Shown here piece after piece: positions 35,156 to 42,917 of a DNA stretch of 64,000 nucleotides. The DNA lies in assembly GCA_023387815.1 (NCBI GenBank), contig JAEWHK010000077.1, positions 1 through 64,000 on the forward strand, in the 5' to 3' direction. A program made the translations under genes and the position numbers. This DNA comes from Pseudomonadota bacterium (GTDB lineage Bacteria; Pseudomonadota; Gammaproteobacteria; Burkholderiales; Burkholderiaceae_B). The notes beneath the pieces were generated by a model that was given only the letters and a program-made list of their open reading frames with translations, did no database searches and was not told where the DNA came from. The number at the start of each line of letters is the position of its first letter. Position 1 is the first letter of the stretch.

Positions 35156-35473
35156 TCAGGCGCTGGCTTTATGCAGCATGCAATAATCGTAAGCCTCTTC
35201 ACCGAGGCCGGTTTTGTTCACATCACTCTCATAAGCCGCGTCAATTGCGTACTGGAACATCGGGTCACTGCTGTCCTTGCCCAGTTTGGCTTTATCCCCT
35301 TCTTTGTCATTGTGTCCGTTCTTGCGGGCTTCCAGCGTTGACGCTGCCAGTTCCTGAACACGTTTGCAAACCGATGAGGCATGCTGATGTTCCGGCTTGA
35401 CGGAATCTGCGGCATAAGTTTGCACAGAGGCAATTGCAAACAGCGCAGCAAGGACATAAATCGTTTTTTTCAT
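35156..35473 (-). CDS. Small exported protein of unknown function
   Basis: 105 residues with a clear signal peptide (MKKTIYVLAALFAIASVQTYA, cleavage near residue 21). The mature part is about 84 residues, hydrophilic, with two cysteines (CKRVQEL and YDYCMLH) that could form a disulfide in the periplasm, and a central Lys/Asp/Gly-rich linker. No family was recognised. SD AAAGGAG precedes ATG. The gene stands alone, divergent from the enolase-superfamily gene at 35640. Confidence 0.75.
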   Translation of the reverse strand: MKKTIYVLAALFAIASVQTYAADSVKPEHQHASSVCKRVQELAASTLEARKNGHNDKEGDKAKLGKDSSDPMFQYAIDAAYESDVNKTGLGEEAYDYCMLHKASA

Positions 35474-35639
35474 TCGAATCTCCTTTTGCAGTAGACGGAA
35501 TAGGCAGCATACTCCAATTTGCGAGGGCTCATGTTTCGCTTCGACATATTTAGGTTTCCGAAGTTACGCAGACGAAGTCGATTAAGATACTGAACATGGC
35601 AGGCAAGAATCACGCTTCAATTTCGCATACCTAAACATC

Positions 35640-36800
35640 ATGAGCAAAATCGAATCCATTCAGGCAGTTCCCTTTAATGTTTCAGACAAAACAAACTGGT
35701 TTTATCTGTCGGTCCGGACCAGCGATGGCATACAGGCCTGGGGAGAAGCATCCCTGAATGGCTGGGAGACAGCTCTGATCACAGCAAGCCGTATACATGG
35801 CGATCCGTTAATCGGACTGAGCGTGCAGGATGCCCTGTCCATGTTGCGCACTTCCCCCAATATGCCCGGCGGACTGGTGTCCAATGCAGTATTGAGTGCA
35901 TTGAGCCAGGCATTGTGGACATTGCAGGCAATCGAAGAATCGATTCCTTTGCATGCAGCACTGGCTCCATTGCAAAGGAAGGCCATTGCCGCGTATGCGA
36001 ACATCAATCGTGCAACGACTGCACGAACACCGCAGGGATTTGCAGAAACCGCAAGACGCGCGGCCGCCGCCGGATTTACTGCCTTCAAGGCAGTACCGTT
36101 TGACGGCGTAACGCCGTCGCTGTGCGCAGCCAAAGAGGCAGAGGCACAGATCAGGCATGGCATTGATTGCCTTTTCGCCATTCGCGAGGCTGTGGGTCCC
36201 GAAGCGCGTCTGATGGTGGACTGCCACTGGCGCTTTGATGAAGCGACCGCGATCGACGTATTGCGACAGCTGGAGTCGGTTGGTCTGCACTGGTTCGAAT
36301 GCCCGATGGCCGAAACGTATGCAAACTGGGAAGCACTGCGACGAATCAAGGAATGCGCAAACGAACAGGATGTCCTTGTCGCCGCTGCGGAAACGCAGGT
36401 CGGCGTTGCCGCATTTGAAATGCAGATCAGGGAAAAACTGCTGGACGTTGTGATGCCGGATATCAAATATTGCGGCGGCCCGGCCAGCATGCTGGCTATT
36501 GCCGAGATGGCGGCGGCCAACGATATTCTGTTTGCACCACACAACCCGACAGGCCCCGTATGCACGGTAGCGTCATTACACGTGGCATGTGTTGCAAGCA
36601 AAGCGCATATGCTGGAAATGCAATTTGATGAAAGCCCGCTCTATGATGCACTGACGGGTGGCAAGCACCCTCCATTGAATAACGGAAAATACCATGTGCC
36701 CAATACCAGCGGCCTTGGTATCGAGTTGGACACTGAGTTGCTGCATCGTCATCCGCTTAAACCCGTTGCTTTCGGTATAGAGACGCTGCTGGCAAATTAA
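35640..36800 (+). CDS. Mandelate racemase/muconate-lactonizing family dehydratase (enolase superfamily)
   Basis: 386 residues with the capping domain (1-125) and TIM barrel. The metal-binding acids are in VDCHW (about 202-206), FECP (about 228-231) and AAAETQ (about 252-257); FKAVPFD carries a barrel lysine position and APHNPTGPV (about 299-307) the catalytic histidine, as in galactonate or related sugar-acid dehydratases. It probably dehydrates an acid sugar. No transporter or aldolase of a sugar-acid pathway is immediately adjacent, though Bug and porin genes are close. Confidence 0.87.
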   Translation: MSKIESIQAVPFNVSDKTNWFYLSVRTSDGIQAWGEASLNGWETALITASRIHGDPLIGLSVQDALSMLRTSPNMPGGLVSNAVLSALSQALWTLQAIEESIPLHAALAPLQRKAIAAYANINRATTARTPQGFAETARRAAAAGFTAFKAVPFDGVTPSLCAAKEAEAQIRHGIDCLFAIREAVGPEARLMVDCHWRFDEATAIDVLRQLESVGLHWFECPMAETYANWEALRRIKECANEQDVLVAAAETQVGVAAFEMQIREKLLDVVMPDIKYCGGPASMLAIAEMAAANDILFAPHNPTGPVCTVASLHVACVASKAHMLEMQFDESPLYDALTGGKHPPLNNGKYHVPNTSGLGIELDTELLHRHPLKPVAFGIETLLAN

Positions 36801-36830
36801 CAGCGTAAGCACGCCGACGACGACAATAGA

Positions 36831-36892
36831 GGTCTTAATCAGAGTTCTTAGTCAAAGGCCTTTATCAAAGTACTTGAGCAAAGACCTTAATC
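36831..36892. repeat. Degenerate tandem repeat, unit 13 bp
   Basis: Five consecutive 13-bp units of the form GNNCTTNATCAAA (for example gttcttagtcaaa, ggcctttatcaaa) fill the spacer after the dehydratase and run into the stop codon of the convergent Bug gene. Confidence 0.65.
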
Positions 36893-37843
36893 TGCCTTGA
36901 TATTTTTTTCTTTGGCCAGTTTCTTCCAGCGACTCACATCATTCCGGATGCGTTCAGCAAATGCTTCAGGAGAGCCTGCTGCAGCCGGGCAGCTTACTGC
37001 GTTCAGACGTGCTTGTATCTCAGGCGATGCCAGTGCCTTGTTGATTTCCGTATTGACGCGCGTCACGATCTCCTGCGGTGTCCCGGCAGGCGCCAGAACC
37101 CCAAACCAGGCAACGGTTTCAAAACCTGGATATGTTTCTGCCAGCGTTGGTACGTCTGGCAATTCCGGAACACGCTCTTTGGTGGTCACGGCCAGCGCCT
37201 TCGCCTTGCCGCCCTTGATCTGACTCAGCCACGGAGGCAGATTACCGATCATGGTAACCACTTCATTTGAAATAACGGCCTGAACCGCAGGCGTTGCGCC
37301 TCGGTAAGGAATATGCACCAAATTGACATTCGCCAGACTTTTGAAGAGTTCTGCCGACAAATGAGCCGAACTGCCGATGCCGCCAGATGAATAGTTCAGC
37401 GAAGTCTTGCTGTTCTTCACATAGTCAACAAACTCTTTCACGTTATTGACGGGCAGATCACTACTGACCGCCAGCACATTTGCCGTTGTACAGATCAGAC
37501 CAACAGGCTGAAAGCTTTTGACAACGTCATAGCGCAGTTTGCTGTAGATTGCAGCATTGATACCATGGGAGCCCGCTGTGCCCACAACCATGGTATACCC
37601 ATCGGGCTTGGCATTGGCCACAGCTTCGGAACCAATCACGCCGCCGGCACCGGGTTTGTTCTGAACCACAATCGTCTGGCCCAAGGCAGTACCTACCTTA
37701 TCGGCAAGCAGGCGACCAACGGAATCCGCTCCGTCTCCGGGTGGACTGGGAATCACCCAGGTGATGGGTTTCTCAGGGTACGCTGCAACTGCAGGTCCGG
37801 AAAGTAAAGCCAGTGCCAGCAACAAGGGGGTGCGTTTCAACAT
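36887..37843 (-). CDS. Bug/TctC-family periplasmic solute-binding protein
   Basis: 318 residues with signal peptide (cleavage after AVAA, about residue 20), YPEKPITWVIPSPPGDGADSVGR, VVQNKPGAGGVIGSEA and HIPYRGATPAVQAV. The start at 37843 follows AGGAGATCC; the frame is open upstream to 37963 but those codons lack a signal peptide. It is convergent with the enolase-superfamily dehydratase. No cognate TctAB permease is present in the window. Ligand unknown. Confidence 0.9.
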   Translation of the reverse strand: MLKRTPLLLALALLSGPAVAAYPEKPITWVIPSPPGDGADSVGRLLADKVGTALGQTIVVQNKPGAGGVIGSEAVANAKPDGYTMVVGTAGSHGINAAIYSKLRYDVVKSFQPVGLICTTANVLAVSSDLPVNNVKEFVDYVKNSKTSLNYSSGGIGSSAHLSAELFKSLANVNLVHIPYRGATPAVQAVISNEVVTMIGNLPPWLSQIKGGKAKALAVTTKERVPELPDVPTLAETYPGFETVAWFGVLAPAGTPQEIVTRVNTEINKALASPEIQARLNAVSCPAAAGSPEAFAERIRNDVSRWKKLAKEKNIKAD

Positions 37844-38148
37844 GGATCTCCTGAAAAGGGCCAGTATATTGAGGCATCGGATCAGGCAGAAGTATTTTCT
37901 GTTCAGATCGATATTGCCGTTAAGTATAACAACTGTCATTCGCATCGGCTTCCGCAATATCACACGCTCCCCGCTTTTCGGCGGAATTTGCTATCTGATT
38001 TGAGAGCTCCAATTCAAAAAAGCTTGCATTATCTCAAGGTTATTTTTTGCCCTTCGTTGAATACTGACATCGGCCCGCAAACACCGCTTGCCTGCTCAAG
38101 CGCCTGACCGGGAATTTCCTTAAACAAATCGATGGATGAATTGAACCC
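37844..38148. other. Spacer upstream of the Bug and lipoprotein genes, no gene seen
   Basis: About 305 bp holding the divergent promoters of the Bug gene (37843) and the lipoprotein gene (38149). AT-rich patches occur around 37910-38050. No box pair, repeat or small gene is clear. Confidence 0.35.
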
Positions 38149-38715
38149 ATGAAGCTTTGCCGTTTTGCTTTGTCGCTGGCATGTACCGTTTTACTCAGCG
38201 CATGCCAAAGCACCACTATAGTGAGTACTGAGAATTACAACCCACAGACACAGGCGCGTATTCGACTCTATGGTCAAAACCAGAAGCCTTCCCTTCTGGA
38301 ATATGTCCACAATAATGAGAAGGTTAAACAGAATGTGGGCGGATTACTGTCAGATGCATTCTCGTCGTTCGTTGGCGGAACTAAAAATATCAGCCTGGGC
38401 ATGCCAAAAACAGATTGGATGAACGACATGCACGACCATGATGGTATTTTGTCGAAGGTATTCTATCGGGAGTTTTACATTCCAGCAGGCATACCGATAC
38501 ACGTACATAATGCTTATATTGGTCTGGGTGGGAGTTACTCGGATGGAAAATCGGTAATATCCCATTATGAAAAGTCATGCAGAAGCCGTACTGTCACCTT
38601 CACTGCTCAGCCAGGAAGAGACTATGAAGTGGTGCCCATAGTGCCGATAAACAGCAGCGAATTTTGCGCAGTCGAGGTACGGGATATCACATCCGGGAAG
38701 TCTGAGACACTTTAA
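38149..38715 (+). CDS. Putative lipoprotein of unknown function
   Basis: 188 residues with a lipoprotein signal (MKLCRFALSLACTVLLSACQS, lipobox LSAC, Cys19). After lipidation the protein should be held to a membrane face of the periplasm. The mature part has PQTQARIRLYGQN, a Gly-rich VGGLLSDAFSSFVGG segment and a C-terminal beta-rich domain with two cysteines. No family is recognised; the strand pattern resembles small Ig-like or carboxypeptidase-regulatory-like domains. SD is weak and base composition is more AT-rich than its neighbours, which may mean recent acquisition. Confidence 0.7.
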   Translation: MKLCRFALSLACTVLLSACQSTTIVSTENYNPQTQARIRLYGQNQKPSLLEYVHNNEKVKQNVGGLLSDAFSSFVGGTKNISLGMPKTDWMNDMHDHDGILSKVFYREFYIPAGIPIHVHNAYIGLGGSYSDGKSVISHYEKSCRSRTVTFTAQPGRDYEVVPIVPINSSEFCAVEVRDITSGKSETL

Positions 38716-39096
38716 CCATAAGCGGCTCTATATCGTAAACGGGCTCGACATCGTAATCGGGGGGCAACCAGTATTCTTAAACTTGTTTTCCCAAGAACAA
38801 GACTTACCGGAGGTGATACCGGTGTCCCCAATAGGAGGTAATGCCGATGCCTCGAATAAATTCTCTCTTAGATTCGCCGAGCACACGATCCGCTCTTTGT
38901 CGGCGTGGCGCCACAACCATTCAATGGCAATGACAGTGGGTAAAAACCTGCGTAATTTGTGCGTAGATTATGCGTAGAAAAGTCATGAAAACTTCATGTT
39001 TCATGACTGATATTTTCTAAAAAGGAGAATTTGAAAATGCTAACTCGTTGATTTTGATGATTATTGATTCTTTTCAATCAACTCGTTTAAAGCATT
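38716..39096. other. Spacer between the lipoprotein gene and tRNA-Leu
   Basis: Contains a 30-codon frame (38841-38933, MPMPRINSLLDSPST...) with an ideal SD aggaggta, and a perfect 9-bp inverted repeat gtcatgaaa/tttcatgac (38982-38990 with 38999-39007). Near the tRNA 3' side a stem ttgatt/aatcaa (39064-39069 with 39076-39081) lies where a tRNA terminator is expected, but without a T-tract. No recognised gene. Confidence 0.4.
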
Positions 39097-39181
39097 TGGT
39101 GCCCAAGGGGGGACTCGAACCCCCACACCCGAAGGCACATGGACCTGAACCATGCGCGTCTACCAATTCCGCCACCTGGGC
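39097..39181 (-). tRNA. tRNA-Leu (anticodon CAG)
   Basis: 85 nt including encoded CCA. GCCCAGG/TTGGGC acceptor stem, the extended variable arm typical of leucine tRNAs (GTGCCTTCGGGTGT), T-loop GGTTCGAGTCC, and anticodon CAG at 39145-39147 reading CTG, the commonest leucine codon in this genome type. Confidence 0.95.
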
Positions 39182-39229
39182 TTAAACAGAAAACTTGATT
39201 CGCTTTACTGTTTAACAGCTAAGACAGAG

Positions 39230-39258
39230 ATTATATAGAGTTCCTGGAAAGTTTGCCA
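39230..39258 (-). promoter_or_regulatory. Promoter of tRNA-Leu
   Basis: A perfect minus-strand -10 TATAAT at 39230-39235 lies 48 bp upstream of the tRNA, with TGGCAA (39253-39258) as a diverged -35 at 17-bp spacing. Confidence 0.65.
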
Positions 39259-39461
39259 GTAGTCAGATGGCTTTTTTCGCAAATTCGTCAAAAAAAATTT
39301 TTGACGTTGCAGAAATGCTTCAGTTCAACTGATCCGCCCGTTTCAAGCATGCCCACCATCCCCTGACGGTCATTCTATGGCATCTGTCATATAATTGCCC
39401 ATCCATCCCTGGCAAACACTGCTGCCCGGAGTCTTTCCAACTCTATATTCTCAAATCAATT

Positions 39462-40448
39462 ATGCCGCTCTTGAAATCCATACCCCTGGCCAAATGTCTT
39501 GTTGCGTTTGCTCTTGGCGCTGCCCTTGTTCCTGTTGCCTCAGCCGCCGGATTCCCGGAGAAATCCATCCGCCTGTCTGTGGGTTACCCGGCCGGTGGTC
39601 TGAGTGATGTCGTTGCCAGACGCCTGGCTGAAAAGGTCGCTGATGCGCTCAAGGTTCCGGTAGTTGTAGAGAATCGGCCGGGAGCAGGCGGCACCATCAA
39701 CATTGCCGAGGTGGCGCGTGCGAAGCCTGATGGGTACACACTGGCGTTCTCCGCCACCAGTCCCCTGACCCTTACGCCCTACTTTTCCAAGGTGTCATAC
39801 TCACCAGAGAAGGCAGTCACACCGGTGATCGGCGTCATGTACTCACCCGTTGTGCTGCTGGGTACCCAAAGCCTGAATGCAAAAGATTACAATGGGTTTG
39901 TTGATGCGGCAAAGGCCTCACCAGGCAAAATTCGCTGGGCAACATCCGGCATGGGCACCATCGGTCACATCATGTTCGGCCAGATTTCACACGATTCCGA
40001 CCTGGACATGACACTTGTGCCGTACAAAGGCGGCAGCCAGCAAATGAATGACGCTCTGGGCGGTCAGTTCGAAGTGTTTTCAACAAACGTATCTGCAACC
40101 GTCATTGAAAATATCAAGGCAGGTAAATTGTATGCATTGGCTGTCGGTTCCGATAAGCGACTGGACGGACTGTCGGACGTTCCCACTTTTACGGAAGTCG
40201 GGCAGCCGCGCGCCAATCTGAAATCGAATTTTGGGATTTTTGCGCCGGCCGACACGCCAGCAGATGTCATTGAAACGCTCAATAAGGCGTTTGATGCAGC
40301 CCTGCATGACCAGGCGATCGCAGACAGTCTGATTCAGTCTGGAAATATCCCTACCGGCGGCGCTGCTGAGACGTTCCGCAAGATAGTGGAAGATGAGTCA
40401 CGTAACAATCAGGACATTATCAAACAGGCCGGACTGGCAGTGAAATAA
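39462..40448 (+). CDS. Bug/TctC-family periplasmic solute-binding protein
   Basis: 328 residues: signal peptide (cleavage after ASA, about residue 28), FPEKSIRLSVGYPAGGLSDVVARR, VVENRPGAGGTINIAEVARAKPDG and LVPYKGGSQQMNDALGG. The motif region differs from the other three Bug proteins here, so a distinct ligand is likely. It is monocistronic, between tRNA-Leu and a repeat-bearing spacer, with no permease genes nearby. No strong SD. Confidence 0.9.
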   Translation: MPLLKSIPLAKCLVAFALGAALVPVASAAGFPEKSIRLSVGYPAGGLSDVVARRLAEKVADALKVPVVVENRPGAGGTINIAEVARAKPDGYTLAFSATSPLTLTPYFSKVSYSPEKAVTPVIGVMYSPVVLLGTQSLNAKDYNGFVDAAKASPGKIRWATSGMGTIGHIMFGQISHDSDLDMTLVPYKGGSQQMNDALGGQFEVFSTNVSATVIENIKAGKLYALAVGSDKRLDGLSDVPTFTEVGQPRANLKSNFGIFAPADTPADVIETLNKAFDAALHDQAIADSLIQSGNIPTGGAAETFRKIVEDESRNNQDIIKQAGLAVK

Positions 40449-40536
40449 AGAGCTGGCGCAGCGACGCTTGGGTACGCGATGCAAATTGTGTACCCGGCTG
40501 ACTGAAGTCCGACGTCAGGCTGCCTTGCCTTCAGAC

Positions 40537-40616
40537 ATTCACTGCGCGAAAGATTCAATGCGCCAGCCGTTGAATGAGTGAGTTGTTCAATGCGCAAGGC
40601 GTTCAATGCAGCAAGA
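40537..40616. repeat. Degenerate tandem repeat, unit 16 bp, five copies
   Basis: Five adjacent 16-bp units (40537, 40553, 40569, 40585 and 40601) of the form RTTCAATGCGNNAGNN, such as attcaatgcgccagcc and gttcaatgcgcaaggc. They occupy the spacer between the convergent Bug and LysE genes. Confidence 0.7.
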
Positions 40617-40634
40617 ATGCTGAAACCATTGAGT

Positions 40635-41264
40635 TTATTTTCCCGCCTGATGCACCAGAGAGAGCAGACCGGCAGCCAGCGTGAACATCCCTGCAAAACT
40701 ACGATTGAGGATTTTCTGCTGTCGTGCCGAACGCAGGAGCCGCAGAATTTTGGCCGCAAGCCAGGTATATCCGGTCATCACAATCACATCTACCGTGGTC
40801 ATGGTTGCACTCATGGTAAGGTACTGCTGAACCAAAGGCTGCTTTGGATCGATAAACTGAGGTAATACGGCCAGCAGAAAGACGATGGCCTTGGGGTTGC
40901 TCATATTGATCAGAAAACCACGCAATACCAGCCGACGTGCCGAAATTTTTGCGACGCCGGACTCAAGCTGAATCAGTTGTACAGGAGCGCGCCATTGTTG
41001 CCATGCCAGATACAACAAATAACAGACACCGAACCACTTGATTAGAGAAAAGGCCCAGCTGGTGGAGGTTAGCAACACACCCAGACCCGCGGCAACAATA
41101 CCTATCTGAACGACAAGTGCAATCTGCAGACCCAGTATGTTCCACAATCCCTGACGCACGCCATGATTGAGTCCCGTGGACATGGACGCGATGGCTCCGG
41201 CGCCTGGCGAAAGACTGATAATCCAGCAGGCGACAAAAAACGCCGACCACATTTGCAATGACAT
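40635..41264 (-). CDS. LysE/RhtB-family amino acid exporter
   Basis: 209 residues with six predicted helices. SPGAGAIASMSTGLNHGVRQGLWNILGLQIALV (about 19-51) is the conserved N-terminal signature, and FLINMSNPKAIVFLLAVLPQFI (about 115-136) the second. RhtB-type members export homoserine, threonine, leucine or similar amino acids. The P-G-A form of the signature is slightly unusual (P-G-P is more common). Monocistronic; SD weak. Confidence 0.88.
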   Translation of the reverse strand: MSLQMWSAFFVACWIISLSPGAGAIASMSTGLNHGVRQGLWNILGLQIALVVQIGIVAAGLGVLLTSTSWAFSLIKWFGVCYLLYLAWQQWRAPVQLIQLESGVAKISARRLVLRGFLINMSNPKAIVFLLAVLPQFIDPKQPLVQQYLTMSATMTTVDVIVMTGYTWLAAKILRLLRSARQQKILNRSFAGMFTLAAGLLSLVHQAGK

Positions 41265-41589
41265 ACAAAGAGACCTTTAAAAGCCGCAAAAAATAGCCCA
41301 AATATGACAACGGCAGGAAATATCGCAGTTGTCATATTGAAGGATGAAGGGAGAAAGCCTGAGGGAAAAACGCGGGTTGCTTCCCGCCTATTCTGAATTG
41401 ACGGGAATAACGGACTGCTTCGCGCAGGATCTGAAAAATAATTATAGGCCAATCCCTTGAGCGCAACAGGATGAACCACGCTCAATTCCTGAAAAAATTG
41501 ACACGGTTCTATGACAAAAGTCATTAAATTTGCGGTAACTAAATTACACTTAGGATTACACGAAAAATTGAGGAATATCAGGAGAATTC
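41265..41589. other. Promoter region of the Liv-type transporter operon
   Basis: About 325 bp with no gene. A consensus -35 TTGACA lies at 41498-41503; the sequence 17 bp on is only a weak -10 (tcatta, 41521-41526). The SD aggag precedes the ATG at 41590. Confidence 0.5.
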
Positions 41590-42813
41590 ATGAGTAAGGG
41601 TACAGGAAAGCGCTTGCTGGCTATTGCCACGAGCCTGATGGCGGGTCTGACATTCGGTGCTGCGGCCACCGCGCAGGACAGCGAAGAGATTCGCATCGGA
41701 GAAATCAACAGCTACAAAATATTTCCTGCCTTTCTGGATCCCTATAAAAACGGAATGGCATTGGCTGCTGAACAGGCGAATGAAAACGGCGGCATCAATG
41801 GCCGCAAGTTGAAAATTATTATTCGCGACGACGCCGGCAATCAGGGTAATGCGATTAAGGAAGCACAGGCGCTGGTGAGCCGCGATAAAGTTCACGCACT
41901 TACCGGAGGATTCCTTTCAAATATCGGACTGGCGCTGGCCGATTTTGCTTCGCATAAAAAGGTGTTCTACCTTGCCAGCGAACCTTTGACAGACAAACTG
42001 GTCTGGGCGGATGGCAATGACTATACGTACCGTCTCCGCACCTCGACCTACATGCAGGTGGCCATGCTGGTGCCTGAGGCTGTCAAACTGAATAAAAAAC
42101 GCTGGGCACTGGTCTATCCCAACTATGAGTACGGTCAGTCTGCCGTCGACACGTTCAAAACACTGATGAAGCAGGCACAGCCTGATGTGGAATTCGTGGC
42201 AAGTCAGGCGACGCCTTTGAACAAAGTGGATGCCGGCAGCGTGGTTCAGGCATTGGGCGATGCCAAACCCGATGCGATTTTCAATGCACTCTTTGGTCCG
42301 GATATCACCAAATTTGTTCGTGCCGGCACAACCCGCAAGCTGTTTGAGAATACCCCGGTAGTCAGTCTGCTGACGGGCGAACCGGAATACCTGGATACGC
42401 TGGGGGCTGATACACCCAAGGGCTGGATTGTGACGGGTTACCCCTGGCAGTTTATCGACACCCCCGAACACAAAGCGTTTCTGGACGCTTATCAGAAACG
42501 TTTCAATGATTATCCTCGTCTGGGATCCATTATCGGTTACATGGCCATCAAATCACTGGCCGAAGGTTTCCGCAAGGCTGGCACGACAGACACAGAGGCG
42601 CTGGTCAAAGCCTTCTCCGGATTGCAGCTGACTTCGCCTTTCGGTGAAATAACCTATCGGCCGCAGGATCATCAGTCAACTTTGGGCGCCTATGTCGGCA
42701 AACTCGACATCAAGGATAACAAAGGCATCATGACGGATATCAAATACGTTGATGGAGCCGGCGTACAGCCTGACGATGCACAGGTCAGCAAGATGCGTCC
42801 CGCCAAAAAGTAA
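41590..42813 (+). CDS. ABC transporter substrate-binding protein, Leu/Ile/Val or amide type
   Basis: 407 residues with a signal peptide (cleavage after ATAQ, about residue 29) and the type I periplasmic-binding fold (IRIGEINSYKIFPAFLDPYKNGMALAAEQANENGGINGRKL, later VHALTGGFLSNIGLALADFA). It is the first gene of an operon with a fused permease and two ATPases and should define cargo; branched-chain amino acids, amides or aromatic acids are all known for this family. SD aggag supports the start. Confidence 0.88.
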   Translation: MSKGTGKRLLAIATSLMAGLTFGAAATAQDSEEIRIGEINSYKIFPAFLDPYKNGMALAAEQANENGGINGRKLKIIIRDDAGNQGNAIKEAQALVSRDKVHALTGGFLSNIGLALADFASHKKVFYLASEPLTDKLVWADGNDYTYRLRTSTYMQVAMLVPEAVKLNKKRWALVYPNYEYGQSAVDTFKTLMKQAQPDVEFVASQATPLNKVDAGSVVQALGDAKPDAIFNALFGPDITKFVRAGTTRKLFENTPVVSLLTGEPEYLDTLGADTPKGWIVTGYPWQFIDTPEHKAFLDAYQKRFNDYPRLGSIIGYMAIKSLAEGFRKAGTTDTEALVKAFSGLQLTSPFGEITYRPQDHQSTLGAYVGKLDIKDNKGIMTDIKYVDGAGVQPDDAQVSKMRPAKK

Positions 42814-42917
42814 AGAGCAGAGCTGTTCATGTTGCGTTTCTCATTCCTTTTTCCGGCCACCCGATCGAGTCCGGACCGGGTAACTGCCCAAGGATTTGAC
42901 GTGAATAAAGGTAGTCC

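Noticed and set aside
39037..39051. Four-codon frame (MLTR) after a strong aaggag SD near tRNA-Leu
   Set aside because: Too short to separate from chance; noted only because the SD is good and hairpins flank it.
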